Assembly (NCBI GenBank): GCA_016292015.1 | Contig: JAEEZY010000020.1 | Span: 1-64,000, forward strand | Direction: 5' to 3' | Length of the DNA stretch: 64,000 nt | Origin: Bacteroidales bacterium | GTDB lineage: Bacteria; Bacteroidota; Bacteroidia; Bacteroidales; P3 | Shown: in pieces, positions 17,336 to 26,989 of the stretch | How positions within the stretch are numbered: position 1 is the first letter of the stretch | Layout of the letters: every line of letters starts with the position of its first letter | Translations under genes and position numbers: made by a program | Notes under the pieces: model-generated | Database searches by the model: none | The model's input: only the letters and a program-made list of their open reading frames with translations | Told to the model about the DNA's origin: nothing

Positions 17336-17782
17336 ATGAAAAAGCTCTTTTCTGCCATATTGTTGTTTTCGGCGGTTGCTTTTACGCTGAACGTCAATGC
17401 TCAGAATTGCGACGAGATAGTACTGCCGCATGTGAACTATGACCGTGCCAAGCTGGAACAGATGCCGAAAGACAAAGTGCAGTGGTATTGCAACTTCTCG
17501 CGCAACTCGTTCTTTGTTACAAACGATGTACCTGCCGGATCGGTGGTTCACGATATTAGAGATGTGGTGTATAAGAAAACCGGTGACAAGGTGGGCGAGG
17601 GGTTTGTGGTGGACCTTGAAAGTTTAAGCTACTATGCTTATAACTTCAGCGAGTTCCAGTATCAGAACTATGAAAAGACCATCTATTTCCACACACCAGG
17701 TTCTAAATACAAGTATCTGGGATTGTATTCAATCAATGAAACCCATCGTCGTGTGAATGCGACTGTTGGACAGAAAGAGTAG
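17336..17782 (+). CDS. Small secreted protein of unknown function
   Basis: The protein has 148 residues with a clear signal peptide (MKKLFSAILLFSAVAFTLNVNAQ). The mature part is rich in Tyr, Asn and Asp and contains paired cysteines (NCDEIV and WYCNF). I recognise no family. It starts 29 bp after rnfE with no visible terminator between, so it may be read through from the rnf promoter in the position where rnfA usually lies. Confidence 0.7.
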   Translation: MKKLFSAILLFSAVAFTLNVNAQNCDEIVLPHVNYDRAKLEQMPKDKVQWYCNFSRNSFFVTNDVPAGSVVHDIRDVVYKKTGDKVGEGFVVDLESLSYYAYNFSEFQYQNYEKTIYFHTPGSKYKYLGLYSINETHRRVNATVGQKE

Positions 17783-17927
17783 AATGTTTGAAAAAAAAAT
17801 AACACGTTGCAGACGGTTTTCGTCATTTTGTGCAACTAATTATATAGAGAAGGTCGGAAAAATTTGAGTATGGTATAGAAAGGAACTTGAAAAACAAGGA
17901 ATAGTAGTCCCTAAAAAAACAGCAGAC

Positions 17928-20900
17928 ATGAAACGTCTTTTATCTTTTTTAGTCGTGATGTGCATTTGCACAATGGCTTTTTCACAGGAAGGGCAGCTTT
18001 TGCCAACACCGTTGACGCAGGAATTGCATGACTCGACAACCACGCTTCCGACATTGGGATTGTTGTTGGTTAGCGAGAGCATTGGAACGGGTAACACGTC
18101 GTCATACACAGAGGGGGTTGACCGTTGGTTTACGGTATGCAGTCCCTGCGCTGGAACGATGAGGCTTTGTTTCAATATACAGGGTTTCGATGTTGATGCG
18201 TCGGACACGCTTTTCATTTACGACGGACCTGATATCAACTCGCCGTTGCTTGCGATGGGTAACAATTCGTTCAGCAATTTGTATCGCAGGCACTATTATG
18301 TTTCAGCGAATAATTCATCCAATTGTCTGACTGTCAGGTTTAAGACTAATAATGATGGGCATGTGGGTGCCGGCTTCACTATAATGATGGGTTGTGAGAC
18401 TCCGTGTGAGAGCGTAACGCCTGTCATTGAGAGTAAATTCTATCGTACGCGGAATGGTGTGATATATGACTCTGCATACGTGGAAAAAGTGACAGAACCT
18501 ACAGGAGACTATTATTATAGTGTGAATATGTGTGACGGAGACGGCATGGTGCTCAAAGGACATGGGGAATATACCAACTACACTGGCTATTACACTCCGA
18601 CGGATGCGACCTCTCTTTTTACATGGCAAATCAATACGGGAGACAACTTGATAGGTTTGAACGAGACATCTTTTGCATACGATGCGTTTCCGTCGGTGGC
18701 CTGCTACGAGGTGAGTCTTAAGATAACTGACATGCAGGGATGCGGAACTGATATGGTCGATATGCTGAGGGTTCGCATAGCTGCCAACCCGATTGAGACC
18801 ATTTCGGACGATTTGGCCATCTTCTGCAATGACACATGCATACTGCTTACAACCAGTGTGAGCGAGGACAGTGTCTCGTCAACCCTAGTTGTGAATCCGA
18901 CACCAAGTGGGATTGTTTCCAAAACTCATGATTGTAAGACGTTTATCCCAGATGGGCCTTATTGTGTTGAGACAGGGCAAGAGCCTTGTTTTAGAGCTTC
19001 GATAGATTTTACAGAGTTTCCCCCAGGAAGGACAATAACCAGTGGTGCGGATGTGTGTTCTGTCTGTATCAATTATGAACATTCGTTCATGGGTGATTAT
19101 GATATGTTCTTGGTATGCCCTACGGGGGCTAAGGCGACGCTTAAATTTAAAAATTTGCCATCGGGGGGGAATTATCCCAGTGATGCTGCCGGTGGTGGTG
19201 GAACCTACACAGGATACCCGTATGGTGGTGCCAATGATACACCTTATGACAATCGAAGCAGTGGCGGTTACTGCGATTCAATATACAATATGTATGGTGT
19301 GGGATTGGAATATTGCTTCAGCCGCAATGCTGACTATACCTTGGTTTCTGGAATGCCCGCAAGCACCACTAGTATAACAGGAGGCCATTATCTGGCAAGT
19401 TCTGGCTACACCATTCAGGTTACATACGACTTTGGTTCGATACCTCCGCCATTTAATGGTGCGGGAACGGTTGTAGGATCCTCCACTTTCAGTACAAAAC
19501 AGCCGAGTAATCACGAGACTAAGAGCAATTACTATATGCCTGCTGACGATTTTTCGCAACTGGTAGGGTGTCCATTGAATGGACAGTGGTCTATAGAAAT
19601 ATGTGACCGTTGGGAGATTGACAATGGATGGATATTCTCTTGGTCGATGGATATCTGTGATGTGTCGCAACTGAGCGACTGCGAGTATGTGGTCGGAATT
19701 GACTCTATACGGTGGTCACCCGACTATACGGTCGGAGGCATTGTGGCTCGGACGATAAACAGTGATTCTGCGTATATCTCGTCGCCCGATACAGCAGGTG
19801 TATTCCCAGTTATGGCCCATGTGTATGATGAATTCGGCTGTGTATGGGATACGTTGACACATATTAAGACTGCCTGGACTCCGCTGCCATATATCGGTAA
19901 TGATACAGCTCTGTGTGATCCAGAGTCGGTGCAACTGAATGCGACCGATGTTCACAGTGACGACGGCGATTTTGTGTATACGTGGGGACCTTTCGGCGAG
20001 ACATCGGCAGTTATAACTACGACACCTTTTTTGGGGAAGGATACAAACTATATGGTTAAGGTAGTAAACCAGATCTATGGTCTGTCATGTACGGCTTACG
20101 ACACAGTTACAGTGCATGTCTATCCGATGCCTATCCCTGGATTCAGCACCAATATAATACCTGCTGCTGGGTGTGCTCCGTTTGAGATACAGTTTGTCGA
20201 TACCTCGAAGAATGGATATAAATACGATTGGCGTTTTGGCGACGGCTTTATGTCGCATGACCGTAGCCCGTACCATTTCTATTCAGCCGGACGTTATGAT
20301 GTGACACAGATAGTCACTACCGATTTTGGATGTATAGACAGCGTAACGAGGCCACAATATGTCTGGGTGTTCCATAGCCCAGATGCGCAGTTCTCATGGG
20401 AGCCGCAATATCCTACAATCAACAATCCCAAAGTTCAGTTCATCAACCAGACTTATCCAATGGTAAGTGACAACATCTATGAGTGGTTTATCCAGTCGGA
20501 TGCATCGAGGGAGAACTTCCATAAAGCATATAGTCTCAACCCGTCATATACCTGGCAGCCTCCGTTGACAGCGGACGACTATCATGTGCGTCTTATTTCT
20601 CGTACCGAAAACTATGACCAAGAAGGAAACCTGGTGGTCTGTAGTGACAGTGCGGAAACGACCATTATGCTGATTCAGGATTTCCTTCAGTTCCCGACAG
20701 TCATCACGCCCAATGGAGACGGAATAAACGACAAGTTTGTGGTACATGGTCTTATTGACGGATTGGGATATCCGAACAACACACTCCATATATACAACCG
20801 TTGGGGTGCGCTGGTATATTCCAAGGACAATATCCGCCTTGATGAAGACTGTTGGGACCCTGCGGCCGATAGGGCTCCAGCGGGCACCTATTTCTTCTAC

Positions 20901-20966
20901 TTCAACGCACGTGGCTACACTGGCAATGTGCAGCGTACAGGTGCGGTAGAGGTGATGAAACACTAA
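17928..20966 (+). CDS. Secreted multidomain protein with CUB-, P-domain- and PKD-like modules, T9SS type B tail
   Basis: The protein has 1012 residues. Signal peptide MKRLLSFLVVMCICTMAFSQ. Residues about 45-155 resemble a CUB-like fold (DTLFIYDGPDINSPLLA). Around 340-620 is a region with a proprotein-convertase P-type domain ending LNGQWSIEICDRWEIDNGWI. A PKD domain lies near 745-830 (YDWRFGDGFMSHDRSPYHFY). The last ~90 residues are a gliding-motility-type (CHU_C, type B) sorting domain: FPTVITPNGDGINDKFV, IYNRWGALVY, PAGTYFFYF. It is probably secreted by T9SS and attached or released as an adhesin. The function is unknown. Confidence 0.85.
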   Translation: MKRLLSFLVVMCICTMAFSQEGQLLPTPLTQELHDSTTTLPTLGLLLVSESIGTGNTSSYTEGVDRWFTVCSPCAGTMRLCFNIQGFDVDASDTLFIYDGPDINSPLLAMGNNSFSNLYRRHYYVSANNSSNCLTVRFKTNNDGHVGAGFTIMMGCETPCESVTPVIESKFYRTRNGVIYDSAYVEKVTEPTGDYYYSVNMCDGDGMVLKGHGEYTNYTGYYTPTDATSLFTWQINTGDNLIGLNETSFAYDAFPSVACYEVSLKITDMQGCGTDMVDMLRVRIAANPIETISDDLAIFCNDTCILLTTSVSEDSVSSTLVVNPTPSGIVSKTHDCKTFIPDGPYCVETGQEPCFRASIDFTEFPPGRTITSGADVCSVCINYEHSFMGDYDMFLVCPTGAKATLKFKNLPSGGNYPSDAAGGGGTYTGYPYGGANDTPYDNRSSGGYCDSIYNMYGVGLEYCFSRNADYTLVSGMPASTTSITGGHYLASSGYTIQVTYDFGSIPPPFNGAGTVVGSSTFSTKQPSNHETKSNYYMPADDFSQLVGCPLNGQWSIEICDRWEIDNGWIFSWSMDICDVSQLSDCEYVVGIDSIRWSPDYTVGGIVARTINSDSAYISSPDTAGVFPVMAHVYDEFGCVWDTLTHIKTAWTPLPYIGNDTALCDPESVQLNATDVHSDDGDFVYTWGPFGETSAVITTTPFLGKDTNYMVKVVNQIYGLSCTAYDTVTVHVYPMPIPGFSTNIIPAAGCAPFEIQFVDTSKNGYKYDWRFGDGFMSHDRSPYHFYSAGRYDVTQIVTTDFGCIDSVTRPQYVWVFHSPDAQFSWEPQYPTINNPKVQFINQTYPMVSDNIYEWFIQSDASRENFHKAYSLNPSYTWQPPLTADDYHVRLISRTENYDQEGNLVVCSDSAETTIMLIQDFLQFPTVITPNGDGINDKFVVHGLIDGLGYPNNTLHIYNRWGALVYSKDNIRLDEDCWDPAADRAPAGTYFFYFNARGYTGNVQRTGAVEVMKH

Positions 20967-20985
20967 CCGGTTTGAGTTGTAAAAA

Positions 20986-21020
20986 GAGAGGGCCTTAATG
21001 TTCAGCATTAAGGCCCTCTC
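20986..21020. terminator. Bidirectional terminator, 15-bp stem
   Basis: GAGAGGGCCTTAATG pairs perfectly with CATTAAGGCCCTCTC across a TTCAG loop, flanked by A5 on the left and CGTTTT on the right. It sits between convergent genes and can serve both. Confidence 0.85.
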
Positions 21021-21029
21021 CGTTTTGTG

Positions 21030-21878
21030 TCAGTCGCAGAGCACGTAGATGTCGTCTCTGGGGTTGATGAACAGTACTGGCAGTTTCTGCTTGTTCCGAA
21101 TGGTGCGGGTCTCCTGAGCTCCGATAAAGAAATCCAGAAAGTCCAGTTCCCTCGTGTCTGTCGTCAGGCAGACCATCAGGTCGTAACCTTTCGACGAGGC
21201 TTGCCGTATCGCATTCCTGTCGGGGAAATTGGCAGTGCTGGCTAAATCCTCTTTCTCGTATCCTATGCCAAGTCCGCTGAAGAACTTGTCGAGAAACAGC
21301 ATGTTGTTGTCGAATTTGCCACGCAGTCCATCATCGTTATATGTTTCGTGCATCACGTGGAGTCGGCTTCCGTTGAAACGGGCGAAATAACTCGCCCATA
21401 TCAGTTTTTCCTTGCTCTCGCGATTATAGTCAATACGCAAGGCAACGTCGTTGAAGTTTATAGTTTGAGGTTTAAGGTTCGAGGTTTGGACTGTGAGGTA
21501 TGCGGTGCGGCATTGTCCAAAGTCGAACAATACCCTTCTGGGATGCGTTGGGTTCAGCAGAGAGGCTCTGGGGTTGACCCCCGCCACAATGACCACAGCG
21601 TTAAGTAATGTTGGCAGCATGGTTATTATCTCGCGTGTGCGGCCTTTCAGAACGCAGAAGTTGATGTCCTCGCCAGAAAACTGTTCTTTGATGGAAGATA
21701 GACGTTGTTGGGCTTCGTCTGATGTTGTTTTTGTATATTTCTTGTCACAGATGAAAAGCAGTATCAATCCCTTCTTGAGGAATCTGGCCATTGATCTGGC
21801 ATAGTCCACCACATAACCAGAATTGCCAAGGTCGGCAATATAGGCTATCACAAACTGGTCTTTATTCTTCTTGGGCAC
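21030..21878 (-). CDS. Tandem universal stress protein (two USP domains)
   Basis: The protein has 282 residues and starts with GTG at 21878. Two USP folds are seen, about 8-140 (FVIAYIADLGNSG, then a loop to VVIVAGVNPRASLL) and about 155-280 (LIWASYFARFNGSRLHVMHE, then YDLMVCLTTDT). The classical ATP-binding GxxGxxxxG(S/T) motif is not evident, so ATP binding is doubtful. The inter-domain linker TSNLKPQTI is encoded by a 7-bp tandem repeat (21463-21490). The cytosolic stress role is inferred from the family only. Confidence 0.75.
   Translation of the reverse strand: MPKKNKDQFVIAYIADLGNSGYVVDYARSMARFLKKGLILLFICDKKYTKTTSDEAQQRLSSIKEQFSGEDINFCVLKGRTREIITMLPTLLNAVVIVAGVNPRASLLNPTHPRRVLFDFGQCRTAYLTVQTSNLKPQTINFNDVALRIDYNRESKEKLIWASYFARFNGSRLHVMHETYNDDGLRGKFDNNMLFLDKFFSGLGIGYEKEDLASTANFPDRNAIRQASSKGYDLMVCLTTDTRELDFLDFFIGAQETRTIRNKQKLPVLFINPRDDIYVLCD
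21463..21490. repeat. Tandem 7-bp repeat, 4 units, inside coding sequence
   Basis: GTTTGAG, GTTTAAG, GTTCGAG and GTTTGGA lie within the universal stress gene and encode its inter-domain linker. The array is 28 bp, so the frame is kept only with its flanks. Confidence 0.75.
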
Positions 21879-21977
21879 GGTATCTGTTGTTTGAAGGTGT
21901 TCGTGGTAATCGGGGTGGATCGCGTTGAATTTTTGTTGTAAAAGAGAGGATGCTTTTTTATACCCACCTTGACGTAA

Positions 21978-24900
21978 TCATCTTATTATTGTTATGTCGC
22001 CCTTGAATTCGCCTTTGAAGCCAGCTTCGCAGGTTATGCGGCAGAGGTATGCATACACGCCCGGCAGACAGTAGTTTCCCTTATATCTTCCGTCCCAACA
22101 TTCGTTGATGTCGTGGCTCTCATATACCAGTTCGCCCCAGCGGGTAAATACGGCAATATAAAACTCCACGATATACTCTCCGGTGATGCAGAGCCGGTCG
22201 TTGCGCCCATCTTCGTTGGGAGTGAATGCGTTGGGTATGAAAACATTCGGCCTACCGCAGTTTACGTCTATGCAGTTTATTGTCACTGAGTCGGTCCATG
22301 TGCATCCGGCGCTGTCAATCACCGTAACGGTGAATGTAGTTGTATCATCCGGAGTAGCCTTCGGAGAGTCTATGTGTGGGTTGTTGAGCCATTCCGAAGG
22401 TTCCCATACGTAATTGCTGCCATACACAGGAGTGACGTGCAGGTGGGTCGATTCTGTCCTGAATATTGTGCTGTCGTCTGCCCATACGTGCATATTTTCG
22501 AACGACTGCACCCGAATCACGGTGGTTGTGTCGTGATAAGGGCAGTTGTGGCTGTCGTTCATCGTCACGGTGTAGGTGCCGGGGCACAGGTTCTGCAGCA
22601 GGGTGTCGCCAGTTTCGCACCACACGTGTATCCATCCTTTGCAACTGTCGTTGCAAAGTTCGTTTTTCGACTCTTTGTGAATCACCATGACTGGAGGGTC
22701 GGAGATGCGGAATCGTGTTGTCGCTAGGCAATGAGCGTCGCTGACTATCAATGTGTGCATACCCGCTGTCAGATTTTCGATGGTAGAGCTTGTTGTCGTT
22801 GAGTTGTCCCATGTGTATCTGATGGGTTGCACCGCGTTGGCGTCCAGTACTGCGTTGGCGCTGCCGTCATTGCCGCCCGGACAGTTGGGGTCAACCGTCA
22901 GCACCGTGTCAAGCAGGTCAACATATATAACCCTGAAAGTGTCTAGTTCCACGCATACCCCGCCGTCGATTTTGAGAATATAGGTGCCAGTTTCAGTCAC
23001 GTATGGATTTGCTACGTGAATGTCCGACACGTTGCCCGTTAACCATGTATATTCGCATCCCAGCCGGGGTCTCACACCTATGTGTACCGGTACATGGGTG
23101 CACGACCAGGTTGTGTCCATGATGCGAGATCCGTTCTGCAGCACCGATACCTCGTGGCGTGCTGTATCTGTGCCTCGGCAGCCCCCTTCCTGATAAGCCA
23201 CCAAGGTTATGATATATGTGCCAGGGTGAGCATATTGGTGTATTATGTTCGGAGTTGTGCTGTTTGTGACCACAGGCGTGGTGCCGTCGCCAAAGTCCCA
23301 TTTAAACGACGTGCCGCGACCAGTGTTCTGCACCTCGCAAGTCTGCGGCCAGCAGATGGCTGGCGGCGGAATAAACTCAGCCACTGGATAGTCCGTGTGT
23401 ATGTTCATGCGGAAAATAGCGTTGTTGCAGTTCGAACTGTTGTTAGTCGAACTCCAGGCTCCAGGGGTGACTGGAAAGTTTTGGGTGTGCCCGCAGCTGC
23501 CACATACCGACTGGTAAATCGTCGAAAGCTTGTCGAATCGGCTTGTGCCACCGTCAACGTGGTCTGCCCCTCTGTCGGCGTCAGAGGCGTGGTATTCGCC
23601 AAAGAAGGTGGCATAGTCCATCACCTGGGCGTCTTCGTCCATGCTGATTATATAGAAATCCTGGCCGTCGGTTTGAGTCTGGAATGCGTTTGTTGTCACT
23701 TCCATTCCGTATGTGCCCGCAGAATACCACTGCACACCGTTGTATCCCACAAAGTCGCGTCCCCATCCGGCTGCATACACACGGTTGCAGATGTCCGCCG
23801 CAAAGGCTGTGGGCGAGAGGTTCGGTCTCCCCAGTGGGGTGCCGAACACAGTGCTCCATATACGTCTGGAGAGGTCCGGTGTCAGGCGAGCCAGCAGCAT
23901 ACCGCTTCCGGGCACGTTGTAGCCCGCGTTGTATATCATTGTGTAACCCGTCGCCTTGGTCTGTCCAAAAATGAACACTTCGTCCCTTTTGCCAGTCCTT
24001 ACAAAGAAACATTGGTCGTATTTGTTCGAGCCGAAGTAGGTCGAGTGCATCAATTCGTCTCCGTTGTACGAAATTTTCGAAATGAAGCCATCTGTGGAGC
24101 CGCCTCCGTATGTCGTCTGGTATGCACCTTCAGTTGTCGGAAAGTTATTGGATGTTGTGCCGCCGCATACTATCACGTTGTACGACGAGTCCACATCTAT
24201 CGAATACACGGCATCGTCTCCGCCTCCCCCAAGATAGGTGCTCCAGAGCATGTTCTGCATGTTGTAGTCAAGCTTGAACACCACCCCGTCCTGCTCTCCG
24301 AACCGAGTGCCTTGCAGAGCTCCACTGGTTACTGGAAAGTTTGTTGACATTGTTGTTGTCCCCACATAGACGTTGTTCATATCGTCGGTAATCAGTTCGC
24401 CGCGTACGCCGTCGCCGTAGTTGAAATAGAGCGAGTCGTTGCCCTGCATCATTATAGTGTAGCTGTCGTTATAGCGGTTGCGGAAGTTCAGTCCGTCGTT
24501 GCCGCTGCCGCCGACCAAAGTCGATGCTTTCAGTTCTGTCCCGTCACTGCTGAAACGGCTCACGAAGATGTCAGAGCCTGATGGATACCACATGTGGTGG
24601 TTGTACGAGGCGTCAGGATGAGTGTAGTAGTAGTCAAGATACGAAAGCTCGCTGCCACCGATAAAGGTGGTCATGAAAGCGCTGTCACTTACAGGGAAGT
24701 CTGCCGAGCCCGTTGTGCCGAATACCACCAACTCGTCGAAACTGTTGACAAACATGCTGTGCGGCATGTCGGCGTAAGCTCCTCCCAGGTATGTCGCATA
24801 GATGCGCTCACCTCCCGTAGTGTCGAACTTAAATATGGCTACATCGACGTTGCCGTGATACATCGTGTCGTATGCCCCCACCGATGTTGGATATCCTATG

Positions 24901-25763
24901 TCGAACACGATACCACCGGTGTAGGTGTTCTTGTATGAGTCGTAAGTTGCAGTGGTTCCCCAGTTGTCTGCAGTCGAACCCGTGTAGGTCGAAAAATACA
25001 GTTGTGGGTCGATGATGAGCGGTTTGGACCGGTCATAGCTGCCGATGTCCATCCGTACAACGGCCTTGCCCTTTCCCTGTCTCACTTTTTGCTCGCTCAG
25101 CGCATATCGAGCCTCAACATGCACAGTGTCGCCACCAATCAGCTGATAGGCGTATGGCGATGCCTCCACTATCCGTCCGACACTTGTTTTTATCACTAAG
25201 TCGCCGTCCTCCAGCCTCACTGCATCCGGACCCTCGTATTCCATCACAATCTGCGATATGCGGGCATACGGTGCCACGACAAAGTCATATTTCAAGGCGT
25301 TGCTCGAACTGTAAACCTGCATGTCGATACCTTGCCACAAATCGTGATAGACAACGCTGGCAAATTCGGGAACGTGACTCCGCCAACGGCTGCGGTCACG
25401 ACCGCGGAAATAGTTGTTGTAAGTGCTGAATCGCCCAACACCTTCAACCTTGGCAGAATGGTTGCACCCTGCAAACCTAATCTTGTATGCGTGCCCCTTG
25501 CGTCCGTATATGCTGTGATGGAACGGCTTGTCAGGCTCCTGCTGAACCACCTGCCTTAAGGCGATGGTGAACGCCTCCCGTTCGAGAAAAAGTGCTGCAC
25601 GACCCATCTGAGCCTCGTAAAGCACTGCCGAATCCAGCTGACCCCGGTTCTCCACAAACGACACATGACCACCTACACCCAGGGTGTCGGTGTGTTTGTG
25701 CGTGTGCGCCATTGTTGAAGTGGCGTAGAGCAAAAGCAGTATCAGGATGGCGTTTCTTCTCAT
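21978..25763 (-). CDS. Giant secreted SBBP-repeat protein with PKD domain and T9SS type B tail
   Basis: The protein has 1261 residues from the ATG at 25763 (MRRNAILILLLLYATSTMA signal peptide). The longer reading to 25823 would start above the -7 box. The N-terminal ~250 residues match the SBBP-associated domain (FVENRGQLD, YKIRFAG, YNNYFRGRD, VYHDLWQGIDM). Beta-propeller-type SBBP repeats follow (YLGGGGDDAVYSIDVD and similar). Next come a PKD domain (FKWDFGDGTTP), a Cys-containing SprB-like segment and a CHU_C type B sorting domain (IPNAFTPNEDGRNDRL, FTRWGELVYES, CLPGVYAYLCRI). It is probably a T9SS-exported surface protein. Confidence 0.85.
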   Translation of the reverse strand: MRRNAILILLLLYATSTMAHTHKHTDTLGVGGHVSFVENRGQLDSAVLYEAQMGRAALFLEREAFTIALRQVVQQEPDKPFHHSIYGRKGHAYKIRFAGCNHSAKVEGVGRFSTYNNYFRGRDRSRWRSHVPEFASVVYHDLWQGIDMQVYSSSNALKYDFVVAPYARISQIVMEYEGPDAVRLEDGDLVIKTSVGRIVEASPYAYQLIGGDTVHVEARYALSEQKVRQGKGKAVVRMDIGSYDRSKPLIIDPQLYFSTYTGSTADNWGTTATYDSYKNTYTGGIVFDIGYPTSVGAYDTMYHGNVDVAIFKFDTTGGERIYATYLGGAYADMPHSMFVNSFDELVVFGTTGSADFPVSDSAFMTTFIGGSELSYLDYYYTHPDASYNHHMWYPSGSDIFVSRFSSDGTELKASTLVGGSGNDGLNFRNRYNDSYTIMMQGNDSLYFNYGDGVRGELITDDMNNVYVGTTTMSTNFPVTSGALQGTRFGEQDGVVFKLDYNMQNMLWSTYLGGGGDDAVYSIDVDSSYNVIVCGGTTSNNFPTTEGAYQTTYGGGSTDGFISKISYNGDELMHSTYFGSNKYDQCFFVRTGKRDEVFIFGQTKATGYTMIYNAGYNVPGSGMLLARLTPDLSRRIWSTVFGTPLGRPNLSPTAFAADICNRVYAAGWGRDFVGYNGVQWYSAGTYGMEVTTNAFQTQTDGQDFYIISMDEDAQVMDYATFFGEYHASDADRGADHVDGGTSRFDKLSTIYQSVCGSCGHTQNFPVTPGAWSSTNNSSNCNNAIFRMNIHTDYPVAEFIPPPAICWPQTCEVQNTGRGTSFKWDFGDGTTPVVTNSTTPNIIHQYAHPGTYIITLVAYQEGGCRGTDTARHEVSVLQNGSRIMDTTWSCTHVPVHIGVRPRLGCEYTWLTGNVSDIHVANPYVTETGTYILKIDGGVCVELDTFRVIYVDLLDTVLTVDPNCPGGNDGSANAVLDANAVQPIRYTWDNSTTTSSTIENLTAGMHTLIVSDAHCLATTRFRISDPPVMVIHKESKNELCNDSCKGWIHVWCETGDTLLQNLCPGTYTVTMNDSHNCPYHDTTTVIRVQSFENMHVWADDSTIFRTESTHLHVTPVYGSNYVWEPSEWLNNPHIDSPKATPDDTTTFTVTVIDSAGCTWTDSVTINCIDVNCGRPNVFIPNAFTPNEDGRNDRLCITGEYIVEFYIAVFTRWGELVYESHDINECWDGRYKGNYCLPGVYAYLCRITCEAGFKGEFKGDITIIR

Positions 25764-25811
25764 GTGTTCAGCGTCGGTGGCAGAGCGTTGCCACAAGCAT
25801 AAATAATTTGC

Positions 25812-25819
25812 AAAATTAC
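25812..25819 (-). promoter_or_regulatory. -7 box TAATTTTG for the SBBP-repeat gene
   Basis: The reverse complement of CAAAATTA fits TAnnTTTG, 49 bp upstream of the chosen ATG. It is divergent from the box at 25893. Confidence 0.5.
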
Positions 25820-25892
25820 GCAAAAATCGGATAATCTGGATACATGCACGGCTTATTTAGTCTTAAAATAGTCAAATGTCACAAATAATGCG

Positions 25893-25900
25893 TATTTTTG
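25893..25900 (+). promoter_or_regulatory. -7 box TATTTTTG for the agmatine operon
   Basis: TATTTTTG fits TAnnTTTG and ends 21 bp before the ATG at 25922 of the first gene of the four-gene operon. Confidence 0.55.
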
Positions 25901-25921
25901 CCGTCTAAATTAAGAATTTGA

Positions 25922-26989
25922 ATGTACACTTTTTACGACTATATCCATAACGGTTTTTTGTACCTTAACAACACTTTGTTTCCTCGTCACAAGAAGCTCA
26001 ACCAGTTGATGATTTACTCGACATCGCTGTGCCAGTCACGCTGCAAGCACTGCTCCATCTGGCAGAAAGAGCCCGAGCATCTGTCGCTCGACGACATCAA
26101 GCTTGTTATGGCGAGCCACTGTGTAAACAAGCATACGGTTGTAGGGCTGGAAGGCGGCGAGTTTGTGCTGCATCCCGAGGCCGACGCCATCATGGAGTGG
26201 TTCTCGAAGAACCACAAAAACTATACGCTGCTCTCCAACTGTCTCGCACCAAAGCGGGTGATAGAGGTCGTAAAAAAATATCGTCCGAGACACCTTTTTG
26301 TATCTCTGGACGGTGACAGGGAAACGTACGAACGTATGCGTGGACGTGATGGCTACGACCATGTGATAGAGGTGGTGGAAGCCCTGAAGGACGAGCTGCC
26401 TGTGTCGTTTATGTTCTGCCTCTCGCCGTGGAACGAATTCAAAGACATGGAGTATGTCATCGATGTTGCCAAAAAGTACAATATCGATGTCCGTATCGGC
26501 ATGTACAGCACTATGGATTTCTTCGACACCACCAGCGACCTTCTCGATGCAGACCATTTTGCCGAGCGCATACCGCAGAATATTCACGACACGCAAGAAA
26601 ACTACGACTATGTTGCGCTTTATGAACAGTGGCGCAAAGGCAATCTGAAGCTTCGTTGCCAGAGCATAAAGAGTTCGCTAGTGATTCACAGCAACGGCAA
26701 TGTGCCCATCTGCCAGAACCTCGACGTGGTGCTGGGCAATATCCACAACCAGTCGCTTGACGAGATATTCAACGGCTCTCAGAGCTGCGCATTGCAATGC
26801 AAACACGAGAAGGACTGCAACGGATGCTGGGTAAACTTCCATCGCAAGTATGACGTCATCTTGGTCCGCAATCTTGAACGCATGATGCCCAAGATTGTGG
26901 TACAATGGTTTTATGGCAAGTATCAGTGGAGCGATAGAAAGACAGAAACCTATAGGCAATATCTGAACCGAATTTCGGAAAAGAAATGA
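25922..26989 (+). CDS. Radical SAM protein with SPASM-like C-terminus
   Basis: The protein has 355 residues. The cluster motif CQSRCKHC has Cys37, Cys41 and Cys44, and VVGLEGGEF corresponds to the SAM-binding GGE motif. A C-terminal cysteine-rich region (VPICQNLD, SCALQCKHEKDCNGCW) resembles a SPASM/twitch auxiliary cluster site. The substrate is unknown. The gene starts a tight operon: its stop overlaps the next start by 4 bp (ATGA), followed by aguB and aguA. A role linked to agmatine or putrescine chemistry is inferred from context only. Confidence 0.85.
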   Translation: MYTFYDYIHNGFLYLNNTLFPRHKKLNQLMIYSTSLCQSRCKHCSIWQKEPEHLSLDDIKLVMASHCVNKHTVVGLEGGEFVLHPEADAIMEWFSKNHKNYTLLSNCLAPKRVIEVVKKYRPRHLFVSLDGDRETYERMRGRDGYDHVIEVVEALKDELPVSFMFCLSPWNEFKDMEYVIDVAKKYNIDVRIGMYSTMDFFDTTSDLLDADHFAERIPQNIHDTQENYDYVALYEQWRKGNLKLRCQSIKSSLVIHSNGNVPICQNLDVVLGNIHNQSLDEIFNGSQSCALQCKHEKDCNGCWVNFHRKYDVILVRNLERMMPKIVVQWFYGKYQWSDRKTETYRQYLNRISEKK

